This document shows positions 46,736 to 57,942 of a DNA stretch of 64,000 nt, piece after piece. The notes beneath the pieces are model-generated. The model made no database searches, was not told the DNA's origin, and saw only the letters and a list, made by a program, of their open reading frames with translations. The position numbers were made by a program, and so were the translations under genes. Positions within the stretch are counted from its first letter, which is position 1; every line of letters begins with the position of its first letter. This stretch comes from Paragorgia papillata (lineage: Eukaryota > Cnidaria > Anthozoa > Scleralcyonacea > Coralliidae): assembly GCA_035771165.1 (NCBI GenBank), contig JAWNZC010000025.1, positions 1,034,501 to 1,098,500 on the forward strand, in the 5' to 3' direction.

Positions 46736-47114
46736 ATGCTAAAAAAAACTATAGTAGTAGGGCTGATGGCCATTGTGTTATCAGATCAGTATCTAAATAC
46801 TGTCATATCATTCATATGTTATCCTTAAATAATAAATAAAGTCGCTTTACGTACTTGTTCGAATTTATAAGCATGGCAGGAAATATAAGGACAGTAACAG
46901 ATTTAAGCGCTAATACGCATGCGAACTACGGTTTCAGTTGAATCATGACGAACAGACATGTCAAATTAAGTATTAATAAAGTACGAAATGTTTCGTTAAC
47001 TTCGCTATCGCTAGTGGTGGTAATTTCAGTACAAGTAGCGAGGAGAACGAGGCAGAAGCCCATGATTAAAGGCGCCAAAAACTGTCCACAATAATGACAG
47101 ATGCAATTGCACGC
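46736..47114. other. Intergenic, nothing recognised
   Basis: No gene or repeat family recognised. Confidence 0.4.
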
Positions 47115-47670
47115 GATGAGTCATCGCATACCTTTTTCAAGAAGGATTGGTCTTTTTTTAGTGTTATAGAATATAGTTAAGCAAATATAGAATAAGTCCA
47201 CGCACAATTAATACTTTCTACTACATCCTGCTCGCTTGATTAGGAAAAAACACTGTGATGACTCATCGCATACCTTTTTCAAGAAGGCTTGGTCTTTTTT
47301 TAATAGAATATAGTTAAGCAAATAGAACAAAGTCCACGCACATGCAATTAATACTTTCTATATCCTGCTCGCTTGATTAGGAAAAAACACATTTAAAGGC
47401 GTGAGCCCGTATAGACTGCACGTATGTTGTTTACGCGCGTGAAAGATATCATAATTGCGGCTATTGCTCTATATGAATGCGATCTCTACAGACTATATAT
47501 TACTGTGTGATGACTCATCGCATACCACGGCCTACGCATCCTACGCATTTTTCTTTAGAGTTAACGAAGTCTTGATCTTTTTTTAGACGTCATAGAAGAA
47601 ATATTAAGTAAATACAACAAAGTGCAGCAAATATTTTCAACATCCTGCTCCCATAATTAGGAAAAAACAC
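47115..47670. repeat. Triplicated 134-162 bp unit with an AP-1-like site
   Basis: Units lie at 47115-47253, 47257-47390 and 47509-47670. Each begins GATGA(G/C)TCATCGCATACC, keeps a TCTTTTTTTA tract and ATCCTGCTC, and ends TTAGGAAAAAACAC. The third is more diverged and is separated by 118 bp. TGAGTCA or its complement TGACTCA, the bZIP/AP-1 consensus, is kept in all three. Confidence 0.85.
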
Positions 47671-48929
47671 ATTACTTCAGGGCGTCATTCATTTCGTATG
47701 TTGTTTGGAAGATAAAAGAAAATATTTGGGTTAACACAAATGTTTGGTATTTAGCGCAAACTTTAAATGATAATTACTCTATGCGAAATTGGTGCGTGCT
47801 AAATGCTAATAATCTTCATGCCTTTTTTCGTCGCCTCCCTGAATTAAGTCTGATCAAGTTGTTCGAAGTCCAGTGTTCTTTCTTGGACGTGTTCACAGAC
47901 ATATAGTATAGTAGTTGGTAATGTCGCTGGCAAGTATCTTGGTCTTGTATGCGCTCACAATGCTTACAATTTCCAGTATTGGCAAACGCCGATCGCGGTA
48001 GACCTACACTAAAAGAAGAGCGATTTCGAAACGGGTTGGTGCGCCATCTCAATGAACTGCCAAAAGTTATCTATATGAATGCCAAACTTATAAAACTAAC
48101 GAATACAATGCTATTTGAAAACTCTTGTTTAATGTCACTGAATTACTCAAATGCTGTTGATGAAGCGAACTTTGCTTTAAACTGAGCTGTGTTAATACCC
48201 AACTGAAAGACTCGACATATTTATTTGATCAACAACATCAATACCAGCTTTGGTATATAGGATACAAACGTGACACTAACTACCACCACATGACATACAT
48301 ATTACATATATATAAAGTTAATTTCTATTATCTACGTTAAGTTGAACGCTGTATGGAAATACGTTAAATACAGGTAATTGAGTTTTGTGTATTGAGAATT
48401 GTGTTTTCTATCGGAGAATTAGATTGTGTTTTGACTTTTTCTGTGACCTGTGTGTTTAGATAATAGCACTGTATATATGATTGCAGCTTCGATACTTCAG
48501 TATCTTTTACCCAAGCACCTCCACGTCATTGCTCACTGCGATTTTGCAGTTGCCCGAGTGAATGCCCGACCAGGCGTCTTGTTATTCAGTATACAATATG
48601 CTAGTGTGTATGGCTACCAGATTTCTTGTCAGTTTTATTGTTAGAAGCACAGAAGGTTACCCTAACACAAGGTTACCCTAACAGAAGGTATGAATTATTC
48701 AATCATGGGCTTGTCATTCAATTATACATCGCGCTAAAGTGTTATTCTTGGATGCGCGAGAGATTACGTGTTGAAACATTTATCACTAATTATTTCGGAC
48801 CTCGTGAAAGCAGGAAAAAGGTGAAAAAACAAACTCTCCTTTTTTACGTCAAAAAATTAAATCAGAGTTTTTTTTATATGAATTGTATTCTATTCTTATC
48901 AAATTCATTAAGAACTCATATCCTTAATT
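47671..48929. other. Intergenic; no gene established
   Basis: A minus-strand frame at 47816-48052 reads CKHCERIQDQDTCQRH, a Cys/His pattern that might be an exon, but it lacks an ATG and I cannot place it in a family. Confidence 0.4.
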
Positions 48930-49020
48930 AATCAATATTTGTAAATACTGTAATGTTAAAACATTGATTAATAAAACATCAATGTTTTATCAAAGTTATA
49001 TAGGTTATACGAGCACTATA

Positions 49021-49631
49021 CAGTCAACTCTCGTTATAGCGGACACCCTGGGGACCGTCATTTTCAGGTTGTAAAATGTCACTACAATGTATTACTGCTT
49101 TTTTTTGTTCAAGCTGACAAATAGCAAGATGTAAATATGTCACTCGATAAATTAAAAAGTCATTCACTTTCATGTGTCGAGAGAAAAATACGTCCAAGGT
49201 GTCCGTTGTAACGAGAGTAGAACAATAAAAATGTTTGTTGGGGACCACATGAAGTGTCCCCAATTCCGTAATAGCGAGAGTCCGTAATAGCGAGAGTTAT
49301 TTCAATACATTTCAGTCGTTTCGGCCGGGAATTTACCAACTGTCCTTAAAGCCCCAATCAAACGTGAACGCAAGTCATCGCAAGTTGGCAGTCACGCTAT
49401 CTCAGCCAGCCGCTCTGAATAGTTTCCTGAAAATTTCATGTACCGTGACAAAGTTAAAACTTGTTTAAAACACTCATGAATCCTTTATTTTGTTAATTTG
49501 TGGAGTTCGACGACCGCCACAGAAATTCTGACTGCCAACTTGCGATGACTTGCGTTCTCGTTTAATTAGGGCTTAATAGCGGGGTACGTGTCCGTAATAG
49601 CGAGGGGTGTCCGCAAGGCGAGAGTTGACTG
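49021..49631. mobile_element. Tc1/pogo-like element, TA target duplication
   Basis: CAGTCAACTCTCGTTATAGC at the left and GCGAGAGTTGACTG at the right are terminal inverted repeats. TA lies on each side. The related locus at 28851 has the uninterrupted CACTAGTGGCTCAAATTCAG. The sequence contains many GTCCGTAATAGCGAG words and no transposase frame. Confidence 0.85.
49350..49573. mobile_element. 224-bp Harbinger-like MITE, copy 2 (nested)
   Basis: Same ends and length as 30762-30985, in the same orientation, with TAA at 49347-49349 and 49574-49576. It sits inside the Tc1/pogo-like element. Confidence 0.9.
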
Positions 49632-49962
49632 TAGTGGCTCAAATTCAGATTTTGCTGAGTTAATCCTTTCTCGACTGTTCGTTTGTTTTGGAACGATGCA
49701 GCTTTTAGTATTTTACTCTGGCTAACGCCAGACGATTTTATACTCGTCAAGGGGAAAGTTCTCGGGCGCTAAGGGGTTAAAATGATATTATCTAACTACA
49801 ATTTGATAAGTATTAAAGTTAAAATAGTCGCGTCCGATCTTTGTGTATGGGCATTCACAACGACTCGCCTTTGTAAATGCCCATACAGATCGAGTGCTCA
49901 TATTTTAACTAGTATACTTTCACGCGGCTAAGGCGAAATCTTAATCTGAAACTAAACTGAGC

Positions 49963-50128
49963 TGCATTTTCACTAGGCGTAAAATATCGCGCGCTCGACT
50001 TTTCTATTGTACAAATTGAAAAATTTTCTATACTTCGCTCCACATGGGAAAAAAAAAACCAAGACAAAAGGGAAAAGGCCAGTGCGCGGCGCGACATTTT
50101 AGTGCGCCTAGTGGAAATCCAGCTTTAG
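49963..50128. mobile_element. MITE with AGCTGGATTTCCACTAGGCG termini
   Basis: GAGCTGCATTTTCACTAGGCG-type left end mirrors GCGCCTAGTGGAAATCCAGC at the right. The inside has CGCGCGCTCGAC and the mirrored GCGCGGCGCGAC. Confidence 0.75.
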
Positions 50129-50178
50129 TTGCCGACCTGAAAGCCACGTGTGCTAACCCAACACTGACCTTTCATCAG

Positions 50179-50560
50179 CTACAGTAAAAACCCGCATAAA
50201 AGAATTCCTATTTTCCCAAGTCAGGCTGAAATGGTTCTTACATGTTGGGTGTGTAGTGAGAAATCAGGCTGATAGGTTCTTAACAGGTTCTCTTTTATAG
50301 AGCAAAAACAATTTTTCGTAATATGGTGTATTTCTTTATAGAGTATATGCATCTGGTTAAAAAAGAGTGAATTAATATATCCAGAACACAATATATTACA
50401 TTAATTATTGCTATAAAGAACCAAATGAACAATAGAATACCATCGTTTAGTATTAAATAGTATTTTCTGGCATTGATTTAGTATCCTCAAACTCATTAAT
50501 AATTCATGAGGAAAATTAAAAAGAAATCAATATTTAATCAGCATTCAGAAAAGGGAGGAA
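50179..50560. repeat. Repeat with AGTAAAAACCCGCATAAAAG end, and foldback copy f
   Basis: ACAGTAAAAACCCGCATAAA recurs inverted at about 51430-51455, and GGCTGAA(A/C)TGGTTCTTACAT is shared with 51355-51385. The foldback module CTCATTAATAATTCATGAG lies at 50502-50520. Confidence 0.6.
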
Positions 50561-50629
50561 GCCAGTTATAGTCAAATTTAGCAAACTTTGAGGTCGATTT
50601 TCTCTTAAAATATTGATTCGTTTGAGAAG

Positions 50630-50785
50630 CTATATCCAACACTCGTCAGTGTTCATCCTACGATGTCTAAATACAGCCAAGCTGGTTAAAAAAAAAATTC
50701 GGCTTCGCCTTGTATTTTCAACCAGCTTGCATGGCTGTATTTAGAAATGGGAGGAAGAACACTGACTCGTGTTGGATATTGCTGG
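50630..50785. repeat. Hairpin payload of foldback copy f
   Basis: CCAACACTCGTCAGTGTTC, CTAAATACAGCCAAGCTGG and their mirrors close on a GGCTTCGCC centre. The same payload occurs in copy e at 36100. Confidence 0.8.
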
Positions 50786-50860
50786 GTTGCACATTAGATA
50801 GATAGATAGATGGTTTAATGGTAAAATACATATGCAGCCCAAAGGCTGAATTGCGTATTT

Positions 50861-50865
<5 letters not shown>

Positions 50866-50891
<26 letters not shown>
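50866..50891. repeat. (AT)n microsatellite
   Basis: About 13 AT units. A short TAGA tetranucleotide run precedes it at 50796-50812. Confidence 0.9.
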
Positions 50892-52422
50892 GTTCAATCT
50901 ACAGACACGGTGTTTCGCTGTACAACAGCTCATCAGTGTAGCTTGGAACAAATCTGAATGAATTTCATCAATTACTTATACACATGCGATTGTCTGTGAC
51001 AACCGCATGTGGGACAGCATATTGGTGAAGTACATTCAGATAGTGTGAAGTGCGCATGGGCCCAGAGTGCTCAAACTTCCACAAGTATGCATGATGAAAT
51101 AATAAAAGTGTTCATATATCGATTCGTTTTACATTTTGGAATAACGAACTTGGGAGGCTGTCTTAAATTATATAGTTTGACAGGTAAAGTGGAGGTAACA
51201 AACTATAAAGACTGTGGGTATTAACGTTAGTAATCAAAGTAAAATGTTTTCTACAAATGTCCGTATGATGAGTGTCAAGTCGTTCCATATCTAACTTCCT
51301 GTGTGTTCCGAGCTTTAGTAATTTTTCACATAAAAAATTGCTTCATATATTTTGTCAGGCTGAACTGGTTCTTACATATTGGGTGCTTAATTGGCTAAAT
51401 TTCAACCTGGAGGTTCTTAAACGGCGGTTTCTTTTATGCGAGTTTTTACTGTTGCGCTTTCCACCGATAAATAACATCGTCTGAAACATCGTCTGAAATA
51501 ACAATCGTGTGAAATATTTAAGTAAAGGTCTTTACGGTAAAGAGCACGCGTGGTAGTGCAAGGACTAATCAAAAGGTAGATTCAAACATCTTGGTTGACT
51601 TTTCTCTAACTCATCGATAATAATGAGTTCATTATAAGTTAATCAAATGCTTTCAACTCATTGCCGCTAAAGTTTGACCTTGTGCAGTTCGAATGCGACA
51701 AGTTAGGCCACCACAACGAGCGTGCAGGGTTGGAGTTAGGGCTACCCCAGCGATCGCAGCCATACAGTTATATTTCAAAGAGCCTCGAAGACTGTACCGC
51801 AAGCGCTTGGGATCTCCACAGAGGCACCTGAGTGGGGTGCAAGAGGAGTTACGCAAGGAGGAGTTGGCACAAGGACAATTTAACAGACGCATCGGGCATG
51901 GTCCGTCGTTAGCGTTTAAACATTATACCCCGGTTTAACAGAATTTAATAGACGAGTAATTTTCACTTCCCATTGCATACTCTGATAGCCAGACACACGA
52001 GTTGATTGGATTACACGAGTATATATCGTTTCTGGCTTAAAAAAAGTGAAAGACTGGCCCCTAACGGTAGACGTACGGTGGCGAACTGTTGGATGGCTAA
52101 CTAGTTTGGCAGCATTTCTCAGTCACACAAAGATCGACTTTGAATCGAAGCAATGCCAAAAAAGTTGAAACTTTTTTTTAATCTTTTTCCTTTGGGTAAT
52201 TTAAAGAGACAGAGGTGATGACTGTGTAGAAATAATTGATTGCCTCCCTTCAAGGGAGACATCACGCTGCTCGTAAATTGCCACCACAAGAGACGTCCAT
52301 ATGGCACGCATTTAAATGTCGTTAACCTGATAACGAGTGGGAAAATGTATTGTATGAGTTAGGCCTCAAGGTATATATATATCCGTTGGCCAAACTTGAT
52401 TAAATGATAAAACAAACTCTAA
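50892..52422. other. Intergenic; no gene established
   Basis: A region open on both strands at 51653-51938 is GC-rich and starts with ATG on each strand, but I recognise neither protein. 51355-51455 is a diverged copy of the repeat at 50179. Confidence 0.4.
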
Positions 52423-52646
52423 AGCCCTAATCAAACGAGAACGCAAGTCATCGCAAGTTGGTAGTCAGAATTTCTGTGGCGGTCGTTCGAACACCCAAAT
52501 TAACAAAATAAAGGTTTCATGAGTGTTTTAAACAAGTTTTAACTTTGTCACGGTACATGATATTTTTGGGAAACTATCCAGAGGGGCTGGCTGAGATAGC
52601 GTGACTGCCAACTTGCGATGACTTGCGTTCTCGTTTGATTAGGGCT
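52423..52646. mobile_element. 224-bp Harbinger-like MITE, copy 3 (inverted)
   Basis: Same ends and length as 30762-30985 but in opposite orientation, with TAA at 52420-52422 and 52647-52649. Confidence 0.9.
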
Positions 52647-52785
52647 TAAAGAATGACTTCTTGTAAAGCCAAGTTGTATAAATAAAGGTCTATATAAGTG
52701 AATAGCTATATATCTATATATACGTGAAAAGCGATCTATAACTGTATAAGCGAATATCTGCATACAAAAATAAAGATCTTTCTAA

Positions 52786-53050
52786 AACTCATTAATAATT
52801 CATGAGGAAAACACAAAGAAAATCCATGTTTAATGAGGGTCTATATATATGATATAGATTCTTCTTGATTTACATAAACTTTAGCTTTGATGATTTTCTT
52901 TAGACATTTTTTTTAGAAAAATTACCACGCCAATGAACTTACCAAATAGATCGTTTTAGAAGTAATTTACAGAATTCGTGTCCGTTCTGTCTCGGGATAC
53001 AGGCACTCGGCTTCGTCGTGTCACTGTATACCCCGATACAGAATGGCCAC
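52786..53050. repeat. Foldback-family element, copy g
   Basis: CTCATTAATAATTCATGAGG leads into the family body up to ACGCCAATGAACTTACCAAA. The payload hairpin then uses GTCCGTTCTGTCTCGGG and CCCGATACAGAATGG with a CTCGGCTTCGTCGTG centre. Confidence 0.8.
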
Positions 53051-53245
53051 TCATTCTGTAAATAGTACATATAAGTGAATAATGATCCATATACGTAAAT
53101 AGAGATGTATAAGTGGATAACAATTTATCAGTAATATAAATGTAGAGTGCTGTGTAGAGAGGAGTAAAGACTGTATTTATTGAGGATAGTACTAAATATA
53201 AATAAAGGATAATATAAATATAAAGATAAACTCGTATTCTAAATT

Positions 53246-53318
53246 ACAATACAATACAATACAATACAATACAATACAATACAATACAATACAATACAAT
53301 ACAATACAATACAATACT
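53246..53318. repeat. ATACA pentanucleotide array 1
   Basis: About 14 pure ACAAT units. Confidence 0.95.
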
Positions 53319-53319
53319 T

Positions 53320-53506
53320 AACAAATAGATTCCATTTTGCCGTTGTCTGTTCAGTTATAGATGCACAGATGACGTCACAACGTGGTAAGAACAAAAAAGT
53401 GGCCCACGAGACGCAGTCGAGTGGGTCACTGATGTTCTTACCACGTTGTGACGTCCTCTGTGCATCTATAACTGAACAGACAACAAAAAAATGGAATCTA
53501 TTTGTT
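53320..53506. mobile_element. MITE with about 73-bp terminal inverted repeats
   Basis: AACAAATAGATTCCATTTT and AAAATGGAATCTATTTGTT-like ends continue through GATGACGTCACAACGTGG and its mirror. It lies directly between two pentanucleotide arrays. Confidence 0.85.
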
Positions 53507-53680
53507 TTATACAATAAAAATTTAAAAGGTCTTTGTCGAAACTCGTGCCGGATTTTGGGGCATGAAGAAGGAAAAAGGCAAGTCAGCTGACGTGATCTGA
53601 CGTGACCATGTGTCTGTCCTCTAATAGATCATGGCCAACAACCAATGAAAACACGCATAGCAACTAGGGTATTGTATAAA

Positions 53681-54006
53681 ATACAATACAATACAATACA
53701 ATACAATACAATACAATACAATACAATACAATACAATACAATACGATACAATACAATACAATACGATACGATACGATACAATACATTATAGTACAGCACA
53801 GCATAGTACAGCACAGCACAGTACAGTACAGTACAATGCAGTACAGTACAGTACAGTACAGTACAGTACAGTACAGTACAGTACAGTACATTACGAAACA
53901 ACACAACACAACACAATACAATACAATACAATACAATACATTATAGTACAGCACAGCATAGTACAGTACGAAACAATACAAAACAATACAATACAATACA
54001 ATACAA
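53681..54006. repeat. ATACA/GTACA pentanucleotide array 2
   Basis: Blocks of ATACA, ATACG, GTACA and ACACA units over about 325 bp. The block TTATAGTACAGCACAGCATA occurs twice (about 53785 and 53940), showing segmental duplication in the array. Long Tyr-Cys-Ile-Val frames through it are artefacts. Confidence 0.95.
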
Positions 54007-54657
54007 AAGAGTAACTAGATCTAAAATTATTTAACTAGAGGTACAATACAATACATTGAATTACATAAATACAGTATGAGTAACTAGATCTAAAATTATG
54101 CAATTAGAAGTAATATAAAAGCATTTAAGCATGCAGCTTGGAAATATGGAACTAAAGAGTAAAATAGTGAGTAAATGACTGTTAATCATTAAAAAAACTA
54201 TTTGTCCATTTCTAAAACACTAAAGAGAATCCTTACTCCTATAAGTTCTCATAGCAGGTTGTTCCATTCACTAGAGTGGGTTACAACGTAGATAAAGATA
54301 ACTTAAAGCTAAACTACCAATATTATATATATAACGAATCAAAGTATTGACGCTCCGAGCCAAAGTCCTTTATTAAAGTGAATTAGAGGTTTAGGTCAAA
54401 ACGTCAGTATATCGTTATCTGAAAACTCAGCAGTTCGCCACTTGTAAGCTTTTTTATAACATATCATCTTATTACTCTAATAACTATCCATCGTCATGTT
54501 ATTTAACTCAAATCATTAGAATGACGTTTGTCGGCTGGTATTTGAATTTCAGAGGTGCAAAAGATTTGACCTTTGTACGTTGGTATTCTTTCAGCTTAGA
54601 GTTTGTAATGTTTTGACATTTTGTTAGTTTTTGCTGTGGCTAAAACACTCGAAATTA
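54007..54657. other. Intergenic with a local duplication
   Basis: GAGTAACTAGATCTAAAATT occurs at about 54008 and 54078. Nothing else recognised. Confidence 0.5.
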
Positions 54658-54765
54658 GTTACAGTCAAACCGGATGTTCTCTTGCATACTTATATTGCGC
54701 CGCAACATTGCAATGTTGATGGTCAATTTGGCTTGAGCAACTTGCAAACGTCTCGTCTCAAAATA
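54658..54765. mobile_element. One-sided copy of the TCAAACCGGATG MITE
   Basis: TTACAGTCAAACCGGATGTT, CAACATTGCAATGTTGA and AGCAACTTGCAAACG match the left arm of 25758-26149. The right arm is missing. Confidence 0.75.
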
Positions 54766-55317
54766 CAAATTACAAAGAACAAGATGTATTGAACCGCAGG
54801 TCATGTCAATGTGTACAATGACAAATGTATTGACAAACCTGTAGATTTAGACGAGAAGCGACAGAGTAACACAGTGACATTTACGTACAGAAAACAATAG
54901 GAATAGCCACGCCCTATAACTCCAGACTTGGACCCTGCATGCGGTGATACGAAGCTGCGAATGAATATTAGCGTTACGCTTGAAGTACAAAGTACAAAGA
55001 TAAATGCCTCACAGGGTTCGCGCACGATTTGTAACAATGCATCCAGACGTTAGGCTAATTGCCTAACACAACAACGCAAACAAAATTACTAACTCCGAAA
55101 GGGACACAGAATTTATTTGTGATATCATGCTTGATACATACATTGCCCTAATATATTATATATAACTCAATACTATTTGGTATTTCATTCGATTAAACTA
55201 TATGTTTTGGTGTTATGTAATATAATTTAGAATATGAAATATTTAAAACATGAGAATGCAGCAGCGTTTTAGATCTGATCAAACACGCACTGCGAATGTT
55301 TGGAATAGCTTCAAAAA
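54766..55317. other. Intergenic, nothing recognised
   Basis: No gene or repeat family recognised. Confidence 0.4.
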
Positions 55318-55522
55318 CTCATTAATAATTCATGAGGAAAACACAAAAGAAAATCATGACCGTATCGTGTCTTTATATGTGATAAAGATACCTCCTGATT
55401 TACATAAACTTTAGCTTTGATTTTCTCGGCTTAGACAAGGTTATTTTTCAAACTTACCACGCCAATGAACTTACCAAGTGGTTCGTTTTTGAAGCCGTTC
55501 AATAAACTCGCAGTTTGTGTTT
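55318..55522. repeat. Foldback-family element, copy h, truncated by a SINE
   Basis: It is nearly identical to 57943-58147 from CTCATTAATAATTCATGAGG to ACTCGCAGTTTGTGTTT, where it stops at the SINE junction. Confidence 0.85.
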
Positions 55523-55882
55523 GGGGAGCACGGTTGGCGTGTGCTGTTAGGGCGCTGCCTCTCACCAATAGTTAAGCCCGATTGGACGGGGTTAGTACTT
55601 GGATGGGTGACCGTCTGGGAATAACCCTGTTCTCGAGCTTGAGACTCGTGTGAGCAGAGTTTAGTTGGTCTCTCCTGTGCTTCGAGGGTTTTTCACCGGG
55701 TTCTCTGGTTTTCCTCCCTCCGCAAAACCAACACCTAAGTCTTAGCTGTAATTCGTGGGCCGATATGTGTCGTATGGCGGCTGCCTGAGCACCTTTAATA
55801 TGCCTTCGACTTGGCCATGTCAAAAATTATTGTAAGGCGCATTTGAAAACCTTAAAGTTGAATTTGGGCGGTATAAATACAT
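55523..55882 (+). mobile_element. 5S rRNA-derived SINE
   Basis: GGTTAGTACTTGGATGGGTG followed by ACCGTCTGGGAATA (about 55590-55625) matches the internal promoter of eukaryotic 5S rRNA genes with few changes, but the rest of a 5S gene is absent. The body, with GGGTTTTTCACCGGGTTCTC and TGGTTTTCCTCCCTCC, resembles cnidarian SINE bodies from memory. Fragments of the same family lie at 22341 and 46620. Confidence 0.8.
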
Positions 55883-56035
55883 GTTATTATCACTACTGGA
55901 CCACGGAGGCCTTATGAATTTTAACCAGGATTGAACTCTATACACACAAAACAACTCGTGGCCTAACCTTGTAACCCTACACCATCCTGACGAAGCTTTA
56001 GTTTTAACAGGTACTTCAAAGAATAACGTCGACTT

Positions 56036-56141
56036 GGGCCCCGTTTACACTAGAGCAAAAGTATCCGGATTGACATTTCATCCTCATGGGAATAAAAAAC
56101 AATGTGAATCCGGATACTTGTGCTCTAGTGTAATCAGGGTC
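56036..56141. mobile_element. Mini-MITE with GGGCCCCGTTTACAC termini, copy 2
   Basis: It matches 22600-22711 closely (AAAAGTATCCGGATTGACAT, TCCGGATACTTGTGC). Confidence 0.85.
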
Positions 56142-56440
56142 TTGATTAAAATATTGTACTATATATATAACTAAAGCCATGCAGGCGTGTAACATCCTTT
56201 CGTGACTGTATATTTACATAAAGTTTGCGCCAAGAAACCATTATAGTCTAGCTTGTGAAGGCAAACTGCCAAACTAAACAAACGAATATACACGTCGTCC
56301 CATCTATTTAATTGCAACTCGCATTGTTATAATTTGTTACTTTATTAGCAACAGACCTAGCCTTAATTCATATACGTCACAGAGTAGCTGAGACATTGAG
56401 TATTTAAATAAAACAAACAACAATATACTAACTCCGAAGA

Positions 56441-56535
56441 TTGAAAACAGGGACGTCGGAAGCGGGGGGCCTGGGGCCCCCGCTTTTTTTGGTGGGGGGG
56501 GGGGGCAGAATATGTTTGGGGCCCCCGAATAAAGA
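56441..56535. mobile_element. Possible hAT-like terminus
   Basis: CAGGGACGTCGGAAGCGGGG followed by GGGGCCCC and G-runs resembles the ends at 26965 and 41137. No partner end was found. Confidence 0.4.
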
Positions 56536-57589
56536 TATAATAAAGAAATTTGAATGCAGATAATCAATGTACGGAAAAGTGTTGTCTTTTGAGTATTTTA
56601 TGACGTGTTTGGACCTTTAGAATTCTGTAAATCCTTGTCCTAAAATGCAGGAAATGGCATTTCAGAGATGAATCGTCTGGCGTACATTAGACAAGAGTAA
56701 AATAATCTGGCGCTAAACAGAGTAAAGTAATGAAAATGCCATTTTTGGTCGGAAATGAGGTAGGCAGTTAACCGAGAAGAGAGATAGACATATATTGGCC
56801 TGTCAACCCATTGACGTCTGAAGGTTCTCCCTTTGACAAGTTAAATCAATAATTGGGCTACAGACAGAGAAAAACAATAAAAAGGGCCGTTTTGACCGAA
56901 AGAAAAGAGATATATTTAACAATTATTCACGATATTCACTGAGCCTGAGGCGACTAATTGTTTTAGTATAAATACACATTTTTGTACTTTTAGGAACAGC
57001 ACTTTCTTTAAAATTGTTCATTTTCTCTTCTGACGCATTGACAAATCGGCTGGCGGCCATTTTTAATAAACGCTGTAGGTGATTCCGAAGTAGCTCGACC
57101 AATCAGCGCGCGCAATTTTCTATAATCACCTGTGTATTTATACTAAAGGCAGTTAACATGAAAGATAGGCAGTTAAGAAAGGAGATCCAGTATAGGCAGT
57201 TAAAAGAGAGAGAGAGGCGGATATTTTCATTTTATATATCATTTACTAAAACTTTGGTATTCCACCAGGATACAAGAATAAATGAGTTACGTTATGCCAT
57301 CTTGGAATTATTTTCGATATGCATGTGACATCATAAGCAGGGTAAAGTGAAATTTTTATCTTGCCAACCTTATGACATTATGAGCTAGAAACTCGATTTT
57401 TTTGCGTTATTTCCATTTTAAATTGACCCACAACATTTAAAACGCCTTCCGTGGAAATTTGGTCACCCACGGAGTAGTTTCATCAGGTTTACCCTGCTTG
57501 TGACGTCACCAATTTCCTAGTTAATTAGACTCAATATTACAACAAGATGGCGGACAGAACGCTGTCTTTGGTCGAAATATTTCAAAACA
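56536..57589. other. Intergenic; short TAGGCAGTTAA words
   Basis: TAGGCAGTTAA occurs four times between 56760 and 57205. ATTGTTTTAGTATAAA at about 56960 links to the hairpin repeats at 8134 and 24166. No gene. Confidence 0.45.
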
Positions 57590-57688
57590 CAAGAAAGTTA
57601 CAGAAAAATTACAAAAGGTCTTCTTATACCATTTGGGGAGTTCTTTCAAATGAGACAAACTTAATTTTTATTGCCAATACCCTTTAAC
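57590..57688. repeat. Half copy of family E6
   Basis: GAGTTCTTTCAAATGAGACA and TTATTGCCAATACCCTTTA match the right arm of 5403-5870. Confidence 0.75.
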
Positions 57689-57942
57689 AAACGTCTGCAT
57701 GTCATAGGAATACGTTGTACTTAATTTATTAAGCAAAAATCGTGGGAGGTAGACAACAAAGACACGACTAGCGCTACTTGTTAATTACACTGCTCATTGC
57801 CCAACAGCAATACTCGACAGGAGACGACATGATCTAATTTATGGCGAGAGAGGGGTTCATATACATTTACAGTATATTAATATTCCACTATGCAAGTTTT
57901 ATTGCAAGGGCGAAAATATCGCTTTTTATACAAGCTTCAAAA

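Larger units (their letters stand above)
48930..49915. repeat. Foldback-type repeat (payload of copy d), interrupted
   Basis: Segments 48957-49018 and 49634-49905 match 28800-29050, including AAAACATCAATGTTTTATCA and the hairpin CCGATCTTTGTGTATGGGC with CCCATACAGATCG. The continuity is broken by the element at 49021-49631. Confidence 0.8.

Noticed and set aside
47816..48052. Minus-strand frame with a CKHC...CQRH pattern
   Set aside because: No ATG, no recognisable family and no supported splice partner; kept only as a note.
51653..51938. Overlapping ATG frames on both strands in a GC-rich patch
   Set aside because: Neither protein is recognisable and the two cannot be distinguished from chance in GC-rich sequence.
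53629..53996. 100-110 codon Tyr-Cys-Ile-Val-Leu frames
   Set aside because: Artefacts of the ATACA/GTACA pentanucleotide array.
55570..55640. Functional 5S rRNA gene
   Set aside because: Only the internal promoter is conserved; the 5' and 3' stem regions of 5S rRNA are absent.
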